The position numbers and the translations under genes were made by a program. From Treponema sp. (lineage in GTDB: Bacteria; Spirochaetota; Spirochaetia; Treponematales; Treponemataceae), in assembly GCF_024696245.1 (NCBI RefSeq), contig NZ_JAILGZ010000006.1:51282-115281 (forward strand): DNA of 64,000 nucleotides, given 5' to 3'. The stretch's first letter is position 1. Every line of letters begins with the position of its first letter. This document shows, one piece after another, positions 1 through 10,600 of the stretch. The notes beneath the pieces were generated by a model. That model saw nothing but the letters and a program-made list of their open reading frames with translations, searched no databases and was not told the DNA's origin.

Positions 1-133
1 CGCTTCCTTTTGTAATGGGAACACCTTCAGTATCAGTAATTATGGAAGCAATTCCAGTAAAACGTGAAAATCCTTCCTGTATTTTCTGCAGAGTACTTTT
101 GTCTATCAAGTCAGTAAGTTTTATACCAGGCAT
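1..133 (-). CDS. PocR-type ligand-binding domain protein, N-terminal fragment (runs off left edge)
   Basis: Reverse strand from ATG at 133 reads MPGIKLTDLIDKSTLQKIQEGFSRFTGIASIITDTEGVPITKGS, typical of PocR sensory domain N-termini; not in the ORF track because truncated. Confidence 0.65.
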   Translation of the reverse strand, partial: MPGIKLTDLIDKSTLQKIQEGFSRFTGIASIITDTEGVPITKGS

Positions 134-275
134 AATACTTTTTACTATCCTTTAAATTATATAGTAGAAAAAGACAAAATAAAAGTAAAAAAAGGAATCT
201 TTAAAAAAATACATGCTTTTCTATATTTTAAAATAAGTTTAAAGTATTCGTGAAAAATAAAGGAAAGAGGTTTTT

Positions 276-1115
276 ATGACTATTGATTTAAAAGATGCTG
301 CATGTTTTGGAGTAGCAGGAAATTTTACAGGACATCTTGAGCAGGCTGGAGAAGCTGCAGATTTTAAAAATGTAAAGACAGCAGAAGCGTCAGCTCCAAA
401 GGCTCTTTTTCCAACATATATACCACAGGCTAAAGATAATGTGCCTTTGTTTTTAGGAAAGTTTCCTTTTGACAGTAAAACAATTATATTCCCTGAGGGA
501 GAAGAAAAAATCCAGATTGAACCTGAATGCGGAATAGTTTTTAATGCACAATGGAAGGACGGGCTTCTTCTTTCTTTAAAGCCTCTTGCCTTTGGTGCAT
601 CCAATGACTGTTCCATAAGAAAGGCTGGTGCTAAAAAAATATCTGAGAAAAAAAACTGGGGTCAGTGTTCAAAAGGTTTTTCCGATTCCCTTATTGAATT
701 AAAGGATTTTTCATCAGAGTCTATAATTGATTCCTACAGAATTGCCAGCTTTCTTGTAAGGGATGGAAAAGTTTATGACTATGGTGAAGATTCCGCTGTA
801 AGGGATTATTCCTATGTTTATGAAAAACTTATTTCCTGGATTATAGACAGACTTAATAATCAGAAGAATGAAGGCCCTGCAGAAGACATTAATTCCTATG
901 CAGCTTCTGCCTTATGGCCTGAGAAAATTTTTGTTTCCATAGGAGCAACCCGCTACACTGAATTTGGTGAAAAGAATTTTTTACAGAACGGAGACACAGC
1001 AGCTGTAGTTTTATATCCTGAAGATAAATATTCCCACCAGGATATTGTAAAGGCTGTAGAAAATAATTCTTTTGGTCAGGGAATAAGTGCCCTTTGTCAG
1101 AAGGTGGTTGTCTGA
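276..1115 (+). CDS. DUF5718-like conserved protein
   Basis: 279 aa ORF; N-terminal FGVAGNFTGHLEQAGEAADF motif; stop directly abuts the next ATG. Confidence 0.7.
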   Translation: MTIDLKDAACFGVAGNFTGHLEQAGEAADFKNVKTAEASAPKALFPTYIPQAKDNVPLFLGKFPFDSKTIIFPEGEEKIQIEPECGIVFNAQWKDGLLLSLKPLAFGASNDCSIRKAGAKKISEKKNWGQCSKGFSDSLIELKDFSSESIIDSYRIASFLVRDGKVYDYGEDSAVRDYSYVYEKLISWIIDRLNNQKNEGPAEDINSYAASALWPEKIFVSIGATRYTEFGEKNFLQNGDTAAVVLYPEDKYSHQDIVKAVENNSFGQGISALCQKVVV

Positions 1116-1958
1116 ATGTACAGCGATACACATTTTCATTTTCACTATCAGGCAGAAAAAGAAGGACTTGAGACTGCTGCAAATGTTCTTGCTGAAATGG
1201 CAGATAATAATGTTTTTTTTGGAATGGACATTGGAACTGACTGCAGGGACCTTATTAAACGCAGGGATATAGTTTTACAAACTCTTGAATATCTTGATGA
1301 AGACAGAAGAAAAAAAGCACAGGCCTTTATGCATTTTTCTGCCGGAATCTGGCCTGATGAAGAATCCATTGCAGACAGATATAAGTGCATGGAAGAACTT
1401 CAAAATCAGATTAAGGCCTTTAAAGAAGATGGTGGTATTTTTTCTGACAGACTTGCAGCCATAGGTGAAGGGGGACTGGATCATCACTGGGATGCCCATC
1501 CTTATGAAGGTGAACTTTTTGAAATGCAGCTGGCCCTTGCAAAAAAAATGGACCTGCCTTTTGTAGTTCACTCAAGGGATGCTTACCAGGATACTTATGC
1601 CTGTATAAAAAATGCCGGCTGGAATAAGGGAATCATTCACTGTTATTCCTATGGACTTGAAGAAGCAAAGGCTTTTCTTAATCTTGGCTGGTATATCAGT
1701 TTAAGTGGAAGCGTAACCTATACTAAAAAAAGCAAAATGGAAGATATGAAAAAACTTCTTGCATATATTCCTGATGACAGGATTCTTTTAGAAACAGATT
1801 CACCCTATCTTGCACCTGTTCCAATGAGGGGAAATCCAAACAATCCTAATTTTGTAAAATACACTTACGCCTTTGTTGCAGACAGCCGTAATGTAAGTCC
1901 TGAAGAACTTTCAGATCTGGTTGACTGCAACATAAAGAAACTCTTTAACCTTAAATAA
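1116..1958 (+). CDS. TatD-family metal-dependent hydrolase
   Basis: SDTHFHFH, GEGGLDHHW, HSRDAY, IHCYSYG and ETDSPYLAPVPMRGNPNNP motifs of TatD DNases. Confidence 0.9.
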   Translation: MYSDTHFHFHYQAEKEGLETAANVLAEMADNNVFFGMDIGTDCRDLIKRRDIVLQTLEYLDEDRRKKAQAFMHFSAGIWPDEESIADRYKCMEELQNQIKAFKEDGGIFSDRLAAIGEGGLDHHWDAHPYEGELFEMQLALAKKMDLPFVVHSRDAYQDTYACIKNAGWNKGIIHCYSYGLEEAKAFLNLGWYISLSGSVTYTKKSKMEDMKKLLAYIPDDRILLETDSPYLAPVPMRGNPNNPNFVKYTYAFVADSRNVSPEELSDLVDCNIKKLFNLK

Positions 1959-1973
1959 GTCCTTGCTGATATT

Positions 1974-4121
1974 TTAATCTGCGGAACGGATTTCAAGAAT
2001 TTTAAGATTCTCTTCTGTTCCGCAGATTTCTATTTTTAATTCTTTATCACTTCCGGCATTCTGCTTAACTTCAAGATAAATATCCTTAAGGCGGCTTTCG
2101 TTTACTCTCGGATGATTTATTTCTGTAAGAAGCTGTCCATTACATTTAACAATTGCAGACAGGGAATCTTTTTCAAAAACAGTAATGATAATTTTTTTAC
2201 CGGCCTTTATTTTATAAGAGAAGTGTGATAAAGGTCCCCTGCATTTTCTAAAGCTTTTGTCTGCTTCTCCAATGTAGCCGCTTTCCGTATCTTCTGATTC
2301 AAAACCGTGTTCGATTTCGCTTTGCTGTCTTCCGCATTCAATATAGTCCAGGCTGATTTCTTCCAGCTCTTTAAGTCTTTTGTCTCCTGGTGTCATGCCG
2401 TTATTAAAGTAAACAGAGTACCAGCGGTGGTGAAGGTTAAAGAAAGGTATCAGCCTTATGTCTTTTTTATCACTTGAGTCCTTACCTGGAAGAGTAAAAA
2501 TAAGATTACTGCTGTCAGTACTTTTTATATCCTTAAGCAGCACTTCTTTTTTTACACTTATGTAAGGAGTTTCCATTGCCCTTGTATTCATGTAGACCAG
2601 CTGGCTGTCAGTAATATCCTGAGGAAGATTTTTATTACCCCAGTCTGCTGCAAGAAGAAGAGGACCGTAAAAAATACTGAAGTTTGTAGAGCCGTCTTTT
2701 GTATCACGGAGACTGAGCTTCATGGACAGGTCAACTATATATTCATTTTGATCAGGATTTATTTTTACATAGCCCTGGCTGTCTGAGTCAGGATTTTTAT
2801 TCCACCAGGGACTTCTAACTTTTAAAGAAAGAGCTTTTTCTCCCCTGGAAAGAATTTTTATTACCGCCTGCTGTCCGTAAGGAAAGTCCGTTTCTATTTT
2901 TATTTTCCATCCGTCTTTTTCCCAGCATGAAGGAATAAAAAGATTTATGTAAAGGCTGTCATTTATTTCTTCATAAATAAAGCGGTTATATCTGGCGGGG
3001 TTTTCCATACCTGTTCCCGTACAGCACCAGAAGGAATTTTCTTTTGAGCAGTATACTTTAAAGAAACCGCTGAGCATTGAAACAAAATAGGTTTTTGCAC
3101 CGCTGGCAGGATCCTGAGAAGCCAGTATGTGGTTGTAAAGTGCCCTTTCATAAAAGTCTGCAACTTTAGAAGAAGGATTCCACTTAAAAATATAGCAGGC
3201 AAGTTCCAGCATGTTGTAGGTGTTGCAGGTTTCTGTGGTATCTCTCGCAAGCCTTTCATCATATTCCCTGCCAAAGTGTTCACTTACAGAGTTTCCTCCG
3301 TTTGCATAACTTCTTTTTTCCGTAACGGTTTTAAAGAAAAATTCTGCAGCCCTTTTATATTCTTCTTTTTTTGTAAGGTCATAAAGTTTTGCAAGACCTA
3401 TGATTTTAGGAATCTGGGTATTTGCATGATATCCCTGAAGCTGGTCTTTTTCTTCTGACAGGGGAATAAATATTTCTTTGTGAATAAAACGTTCTGCTTC
3501 ATCAAGATATTTTTTTTCTCCTGTAATTTCATACATGTCTGCAAATACCTTGCACATACCTCCATGTTCACAGGTAAGCATTTTCTGAAACTCATCTTCT
3601 GTCATTGCTGAAGTGCCCTTAATGGTCCAGTCGCACATGGCTTTTACGATTGCAAGTGCATCTTCATTAGCAGCCAGCCTGTATGCATCAATAAGCCCTG
3701 CAAAAATTTTATGTACTGAATACCAGGGAACCCACCAGTCTCCAAGATTAAAGCGTTCTACCTTAAAGTTTCCCTTTCCGTAAAAAACTTTTTCAAAAGG
3801 TTCAGAGGGAATGCCTCCAAAATAGCCGTCTTTTCTCTGAAGGGATTTTATTATTGAAACCGTGTAATCCAGATTTTTTTTAGCTTCATCACTGTTTGTT
3901 GAATCAATGAAGGCAGACAGGGCGCTTAAATAATGACCAAGGGAGTGTCCCTGAATCTCCATACTTTCCCATCCGCCATAAGAAGGAGCAGGAGCTGTTT
4001 TCCCTAAAGCCGTATAGCAGGGAGAAAGAAGTCTGTCAGGATTATAGTCCAGTACATACTTAAGACCCAGCTGCCGGGATTTTTCAAAGAGACTGTCTTT
4101 TGTAAGTTTTGCTCCATTCAT
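1974..4121 (-). CDS. Glycoside hydrolase family 127-like protein (beta-L-arabinofuranosidase fold)
   Basis: 715 aa; GHSLGHYLSALSAF, DWWVPWYSVHKIFAGLIDAY, ETCNTYNMLELA and CCTGTGMENPARY motifs. Confidence 0.85.
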   Translation of the reverse strand: MNGAKLTKDSLFEKSRQLGLKYVLDYNPDRLLSPCYTALGKTAPAPSYGGWESMEIQGHSLGHYLSALSAFIDSTNSDEAKKNLDYTVSIIKSLQRKDGYFGGIPSEPFEKVFYGKGNFKVERFNLGDWWVPWYSVHKIFAGLIDAYRLAANEDALAIVKAMCDWTIKGTSAMTEDEFQKMLTCEHGGMCKVFADMYEITGEKKYLDEAERFIHKEIFIPLSEEKDQLQGYHANTQIPKIIGLAKLYDLTKKEEYKRAAEFFFKTVTEKRSYANGGNSVSEHFGREYDERLARDTTETCNTYNMLELACYIFKWNPSSKVADFYERALYNHILASQDPASGAKTYFVSMLSGFFKVYCSKENSFWCCTGTGMENPARYNRFIYEEINDSLYINLFIPSCWEKDGWKIKIETDFPYGQQAVIKILSRGEKALSLKVRSPWWNKNPDSDSQGYVKINPDQNEYIVDLSMKLSLRDTKDGSTNFSIFYGPLLLAADWGNKNLPQDITDSQLVYMNTRAMETPYISVKKEVLLKDIKSTDSSNLIFTLPGKDSSDKKDIRLIPFFNLHHRWYSVYFNNGMTPGDKRLKELEEISLDYIECGRQQSEIEHGFESEDTESGYIGEADKSFRKCRGPLSHFSYKIKAGKKIIITVFEKDSLSAIVKCNGQLLTEINHPRVNESRLKDIYLEVKQNAGSDKELKIEICGTEENLKILEIRSAD

Positions 4122-4126
4122 TTTTT

Positions 4127-6148
4127 TTACTCCTTTTGTGAACTGTTATCTTCTGCTGCCATAAGCTGGCCGGAAGCCATTTGTGCCAGAAGCTGATTTC
4201 TTTTGGATCTTGCTGCCTTTTCTTTTGTAGTTCCAGGCAGGTCTAAAGAAAGCATTTCCTTTTCCTTAACTTCTTTTTGTTTTTCATAAAGATTCTTTGC
4301 TGAAGTAAGAATCATGGAGGCCTTGCCTGCATCTACATTAAGAAGCATTGCAATTTCGCTTTCACTGGCGGCACACATTTTTTCAAGGCTGCCGTATTTT
4401 TTCATCAGCAGCTTGTCCCTTTCTTTTCCGATTCCATTTATTTTTATAAACGGAGTAACTGTGTTTTCCTTTGTTCTCAGTTCCTGGTTACGGCTGGTGG
4501 CAAAACGGTGGGTTTCATCCCTGACCCTTTGTAAAAGCCGTAAGGCATCGCTTCTTTTAGGAAGACATACTGGAGAAGAAGTGTGGGGTCTCCATATTTC
4601 TTCATCCCTTTTTGCAAGACCTGCAATAGGAATATCCAGTCCTATGCTTTTTAAAACCCCGTCAACTGCATTAACCTGACCTATACCACCGTCAATAAGA
4701 ATAAGGTCCGGCAGTTCCTTTTTTTCATTTAAAAGTCTGGTGTAGCGTCTTGTTGTAGCTTCCCTCATGGACTGAAAGTCATCAATAAGTCCGTCTGTAG
4801 TTTTAAGCCTGAAGTATCTGTAGTTTTTTTTGTCAGGATTACCCCGGTAAAAACTGATAAGGGAGGCCACAGGAAATTTTCCACCGATATGGGCAATATC
4901 AAAGCCTTCAATTCTTTCCGGCAGTTTAGGCAGACCAAGAACTTTCTGCAGTTCTTCCATGGCAGGGTAGTCACCCCTTTCCCTCATACGCCTGATAATA
5001 TCTTCGTGGGCATTCTGTCTTGCCATATCAAGGGAGGCCCTGTGTATTCCGGGAACAGATTTTGCACTGCCATAGTTTATAATGGAAGTAATTTTTCCAA
5101 AGCTGTCATCAAGAAAATGCTGAATGTTTTTAATTTCTTCTATAAATAAGGCTGTTTTTTCTTCATCTGCAAAAACTGAATCAATATAGATTGCAGGAGG
5201 AATGGATTCTTTTTCTGTGTAAAAGGCACTCATAAATTCAGGAAAAATTTCAGTGTCTTCGTTTAAGGATATGGTCCTGTAATTGTCCCTTCCTAAAAGC
5301 TTTCCTTCCCTGATTTTAAGAACGGTAAAGCTTATAAGTTCTCCCTCCCTCCAGCTGGAAATATAATCCCTGTCATCACCGGCAAAGGATTCTACGGAAT
5401 TCTGATTCTGGAGTATGCTTAAGGCCCTTATTCCGTCCCTGAGTCTGGCAGCTTTTTCAAAGTTAAGGTTTTTAGCAGCTTCCTTCATCTGTAACTGGAG
5501 TTTTTTGAGAGTTTCTTCCCCTTTGTTCTCAAGTAGGGAAGTTATTTCTTCGATAAATTCAGTATAGGTGGATTGTTTTACTTCTCTTGAACAGGGGGCA
5601 AGACATCTGCCTATGTGATAATACATGCAGGGTGAGGATTTTTCCTTAAAGCTTTTGCAGTGACGCAGGGGATAGATTTCATAGAGGGTTTCTATAAAGG
5701 TATCCAGGGCACTTGCATCAGGGAAAGGTCCAAAGTAAACGGATCCGTCATGAATAACCTGCCTGGTTTTAAAAATCCTGGGGTATTTTTCCTTAGTGAT
5801 TCTTAATACAGGGTAAGATTTACCGTCTTTAAGGTTGATATTGTAACGGGGCGTATACTTTTTTATGAGGTTGTTTTCCAGAAGAAAAGCTTCATATTCA
5901 TTATTTGTTGTTATGTATTCTATGCTGCGGGCATTGCTTATGAGGAGCCTGGTTTTTATATCCTTGTTTCCGCTGAAATAAGAAGAGAGTCTGTTTTTCA
6001 GATTTTTTGCTTTGCCTACATAAATGACAGTTTCTGCTTTATTGCGCCACATATAGACACCGCTTTGTTTTGGTGCCTTAAGTGCCGTCTGATGAAGTAT
6101 TTCTCTGGGTGAGAGGTTTTTTTGTGATGAGGACAAAAGGTCATTCAT
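4127..6148 (-). CDS. uvrC: Excinuclease ABC subunit C
   Basis: GIY-YIG start (GVYMWRNKAETVIYVGKAKNLKNRLSSYF), UVR motif, RNase H-like domain, HhH C-terminus. Confidence 0.95.
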   Translation of the reverse strand: MNDLLSSSQKNLSPREILHQTALKAPKQSGVYMWRNKAETVIYVGKAKNLKNRLSSYFSGNKDIKTRLLISNARSIEYITTNNEYEAFLLENNLIKKYTPRYNINLKDGKSYPVLRITKEKYPRIFKTRQVIHDGSVYFGPFPDASALDTFIETLYEIYPLRHCKSFKEKSSPCMYYHIGRCLAPCSREVKQSTYTEFIEEITSLLENKGEETLKKLQLQMKEAAKNLNFEKAARLRDGIRALSILQNQNSVESFAGDDRDYISSWREGELISFTVLKIREGKLLGRDNYRTISLNEDTEIFPEFMSAFYTEKESIPPAIYIDSVFADEEKTALFIEEIKNIQHFLDDSFGKITSIINYGSAKSVPGIHRASLDMARQNAHEDIIRRMRERGDYPAMEELQKVLGLPKLPERIEGFDIAHIGGKFPVASLISFYRGNPDKKNYRYFRLKTTDGLIDDFQSMREATTRRYTRLLNEKKELPDLILIDGGIGQVNAVDGVLKSIGLDIPIAGLAKRDEEIWRPHTSSPVCLPKRSDALRLLQRVRDETHRFATSRNQELRTKENTVTPFIKINGIGKERDKLLMKKYGSLEKMCAASESEIAMLLNVDAGKASMILTSAKNLYEKQKEVKEKEMLSLDLPGTTKEKAARSKRNQLLAQMASGQLMAAEDNSSQKE

Positions 6149-7632
6149 TTATAGTAATTGTATCATTTCTGACTATGGCTTTCATAGTGCCTGCTCTTTT
6201 TGCTGAAGAAAAAATTATGACTTTAGGCGGAAAAGAAGGCTGGCCTGTGCTTTCCAGAAAGGACGGGGTTGTAATAGATAAAGGCCGTTTTGGTTATGAT
6301 GCCGTAAAGCTTGATACCAACAGCCGCAAGGTTTCCCTTATGTCAGACCTGCTTCTGGATTTTGAAGAAGACAGTCCGGAAGATTTATGCGGTAACTATG
6401 AGGTAATCCTTAATGAAGTAACACCTGCTTCCCGCTGTAAGATGGGTAAAAGGGGAGGCCTTATAAGGGAAAACAATGGTCTCCGCCTCAGGGGAAAAAA
6501 AGGCTCTCTTTTTGGAAGTGAAAATGCAACAGGTTCCTTTGAACTTGAATTCTGGCTCTATCCTTTTGTAGCAGAAAATGGAGAAATTGTTTTTTCATGG
6601 CGTTCATCCCGTACAGTTGCCGGCTATCCTCTCTATCAGATTATCCGTGCCAGTTTTTACGGCAACAGGCTGCAGTGGGTATTTACCAATGTATTTGACG
6701 GCTATGTAGACAATTCCGGAGAAATCAGTATTTCCAGTTACAGGACAATTATTCCAAATACCTGGGCTCATCATTCAATCAGCTACAATCAGGATACTGG
6801 CCTTCTTGAATACAGAATCAATGGTGAACTTGAATCCCTTAAGTACCTTACTTCTACAGGTAAGGAAAGCGGCGGTTCCGTTTATATGTTCCAGACTGGT
6901 GTTACTGCAGATATAGATATCTGCCCCCAGTTTTCTGGAGTAATTGACGACTTTCATATTTCCCGTCAGGCAGCTTCAGAAATCGACCCTGAATTAAATT
7001 ATGATACTTACAGAAAGGAAGGGGGACGTTTTGAAACTCAGCCTATCCTTATTTCTTCCTGTGCCAGACTTACAAAAATAAGTGTTCTTGCAGATATTCC
7101 GGAGCAGACAGATGTAGTTTACTTTGTAAGAAGCGGTGATAATATTTTCAGCTGGGACGAAAACTACCCTGAATGGATTCCTGTAAAAAATAATGAAGAA
7201 ATATCAAATGTAAGCGGTCTTTATTTTCAGCTTGCTGCAGATCTTTACAGTGACGGTGGGGGACAGCATTCTCCTGTAGTTACCCAGATGGACCTTTATT
7301 ACACGGAAACTCCTCCTCCTCTTCCACCTTTTAGTGTAAAAGCCCAGCCTTCTGACGAAAGTGTTACTTTAACCTGGAGCTATTCAATTGATAACAACGC
7401 CGGGGGCTATTATGTTTATTATGGAGAGCGTCCTGGAGAATATCTGGGAAGGGAAGCTGCAGAAGGTCCTTCACCTGTAAATGCCGGAAATCAGAATTCC
7501 ATAACAATTACGGGGCTTAAAAACGGCAAGATTTATTATTTTGCTGTGGCAGCTTATTCAAAGATGGATTCAAGAATTATGGGTGATCTTTCTAAAGAAG
7601 TTTATGCGAGACCCCTTAAATATAAGAAATAA
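6127..7632 (+). CDS. Exported LamG-like / fibronectin type III protein
   Basis: Signal peptide MRTKGHSFIVIVSFLTMAFIVPALFA; LamG-like body; C-terminal FN3 (PSDESVTLTWSYSIDNNAGGYYVYYG). Start set at ATG 6127 (track opens at 6082); GTG at 6124 also possible. Confidence 0.7.
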   Translation: MRTKGHSFIVIVSFLTMAFIVPALFAEEKIMTLGGKEGWPVLSRKDGVVIDKGRFGYDAVKLDTNSRKVSLMSDLLLDFEEDSPEDLCGNYEVILNEVTPASRCKMGKRGGLIRENNGLRLRGKKGSLFGSENATGSFELEFWLYPFVAENGEIVFSWRSSRTVAGYPLYQIIRASFYGNRLQWVFTNVFDGYVDNSGEISISSYRTIIPNTWAHHSISYNQDTGLLEYRINGELESLKYLTSTGKESGGSVYMFQTGVTADIDICPQFSGVIDDFHISRQAASEIDPELNYDTYRKEGGRFETQPILISSCARLTKISVLADIPEQTDVVYFVRSGDNIFSWDENYPEWIPVKNNEEISNVSGLYFQLAADLYSDGGGQHSPVVTQMDLYYTETPPPLPPFSVKAQPSDESVTLTWSYSIDNNAGGYYVYYGERPGEYLGREAAEGPSPVNAGNQNSITITGLKNGKIYYFAVAAYSKMDSRIMGDLSKEVYARPLKYKK

Positions 7633-7674
7633 GGTTTTCTGTAAAGGATAATCCTGATTATTTGGAGATAAAAT

Positions 7675-10600
7675 ATGGTGAATTCTAATTCAGTAATGAT
7701 AGATAGAGCTAAATCCGCTGTTCTTGCCCGAGACTACAATACAGCATCAAGAATTTATACCACTATGCTTAAGGATGATCCTGAAAACGTAGGCCTGCTT
7801 AAAAACCTGGCAGAAATGTATGTTAAAAGTGGTCAGGATGCCCAGGCTCTTGAAGTTTTTAACCGGATAATCATTCTTCGTCCTGATAATGTAAATGCCC
7901 TTAACAATATGGGTGCCATTTACAGAAGAATGAAGCGTTATGAAGAATCAATTGCCGTTCTTGAAAAAGCAATTATCGTAGACGAAAACAATACACAGAT
8001 TTTTTACAACATGGGCTTTACCTACAAGCTTATGGGAATGAACGAAGAAGCCATTTCATGTTTTAAAAAAGTTGTAAATGAAAACCCTCAGGATGTTCTT
8101 GCCCTTAATCATATAGGTGCTGTTTATGCTGCAGAAAATAAAAATGAAGAAGCAATTTCCTGGTACCTTAAGGGATTAAAGATAGATCCTAATCATCCTG
8201 TCCTTCACCTTAATCTTGCAGACAGCTACAGTAAGATTGGTAAATATAATCTTGCAGAAACCCAGTATGAAATGGCCCTTAAAACAAAGCCGGGCTGGAT
8301 AGATGCAGTTGATTCCTATGCAGACATGCTTCTTACAAAAAACAGAACAAAAGAAGCAGGCCAGATGGTAAAAAATGCCATAGACCTTAATCCTAAAAAT
8401 GTAGACATGCATACTAAAATGGGAAAGGTTTTATATAAGCAGAATGAATATGATGGGGCAGAAAAGGAATTTAAAACCGCCCTTAATTATGACCCTGACA
8501 ATGTAAAGGCTCTTTCTGCCCTTGCTGATAATTATGAAGTCACAGGAAAAAATGAAGAAGCCATTCACACAATGGAACATCTTGAACGCCTTGAACCTGA
8601 AAATTCAAATGTTCAGCATCAGTACGCATCAATTCTTTTAAGTGCAAACAAAATTGATGATGCCAGTAAAAAAATCCAGAAACTGTGGAATGAAAATCCT
8701 GAAGATGCAAAGACCCTTAATCTTCTGAGCCAGTATTACATCTGTAAGGATGAAGAAGAAAAAGCCCTTCAGTGCCTTAAGAAAATAAGCGAAAAGGAAC
8801 CTGAGTACAGTGACTTTTATAAAGACTGTGCAAAGAGATTTTCTCAGGTAGGTAATCTTGATAAGGCAGAAAAATACTACAAAAAGTTTAATGAAAAAAA
8901 TCCGGAAGATACTCAGGTATTAAAGAATCTGGCAGAAACTTCAGAAAAGCTTGGTAATCTTGCAGATTCCTATGAGTATTACAGGCAGATTGGAGAACTT
9001 GATAAAGACAGTAAGACTGCAAAAAAAGGCATTGAGCATATAAATGACAAAATGCTTTTAGAAAAGAAAAATGAACAGCAGGAAGAAAAGTCAGAAGACT
9101 TTATTAATTCAGAAATTGCTTCTGTAGAGCCTTCCCCAGAAAAAGAAGAAATAGGTGCAGAATTTGTAAAGGAAGACTCTTCTAAAGAAGAAAGGAAACT
9201 TACGCCGGAAGAAGAATTCAGAAACCGTCAGCCCTATGATTTTGAAAAACTTACCGACGATACTTCTTCTGCAGAAGATATATTTGATTCAGGTAAACTT
9301 GATCAGGAAATCCTTGCTGACAATACGGATAAATACGAAGACCGTCTTGATGCTCTTGAAGATGAGGATGATGAAGATTTCTTTGCCAATAATTCCTTTG
9401 GTTCAGATTCAATAAAGGGACCATCTGAAGACAATATGGATAACATGTTTTCTCCGGAAGACATTACTCCTCATAAAAAGAATGATTCTCCATTTGAATT
9501 AAGTGACGGCATGGATGACTTTCAGAATGATTATCCTCCAAAGAGGGACAATGAACAAAATCCTTATGCCAGTCAGCGTCCTCAGCGTCCTCAGCCTCAG
9601 AATGATCCTTACAGGGAAGATCCATATAGAGATAATCCTTACCAGCAGCCAAAGGAAGATGCCTATGCTCCTCCACCTCCACAGCCACAGCCACAGCCTC
9701 CTCAGCCACAGCCACAGGAGCCTTCTTATTCTCCTCAGGATGAACTTTTTAACCAGAAAAGAAACGAAGAACTCCAGAAACTTCAGGACCTTGCAAAGGA
9801 ACTTCAGGATGCCAGGGACCAGCTTGCTCGTCAGCAGAAAGAGAACAAGGATCAGGAAATGGAACGTCTTCAAAAATATGAAGATGAACAGAATGCAAAG
9901 CGTAATGAAGAATTAAAAAAACTTCAGGATCTTGCAAAAGAACTTCAGGATGCCCGCCAGCAGCTTAAGGATGCAGCAGAAAAGAAAAACGAAGATGCTC
10001 TTCAGAGTCAGCAGCCATCAAAAGCTGAGCAAGTAATGCCGGAAGCTGATGAAGAAAAATATAATCCTCAATCAGACATGGAGAGTCAGCCGGAAGAAGA
10101 CTATAATCCTCAGCCTGATAATAAAAACCTTCCTCCTTACATGAGGGATGATAGTGAAGATGAAGATACCATCCGGAACATGGATGATGATTTAATGCCT
10201 GCAGATGATGAAGATTCTGCAGATAAGGGACCTGTCTTTACTGCAGATGACAGTCCTGCTCATGAAGATGCAGCTGATTTAAGTCAGGAAGTTGAACCTT
10301 TGTTCAGCGAAGACGAACTTGAAGATGCAGCAGATGAGTTTGATTACAACCAGTCCCAGCCTCATGATAAAGGACCGGATTATGATTCTGCAGATGACCT
10401 TATTGATGATGAAGATCTTTTAAAGCAAAGCGGTTCTCCTGATTCAATCATGTCTGACAATGACATGGAGGATGCTCCTTATGAAGAACCTATGTTTGAC
10501 AGTGAAGATCAGATGAAGGATGCCTATGACATGATGCAGGAAGATCCTGATGAAAAGTCACTGGAAGAAGTTCCTCCTGCAGAAGATGCTGCTGATTTTA

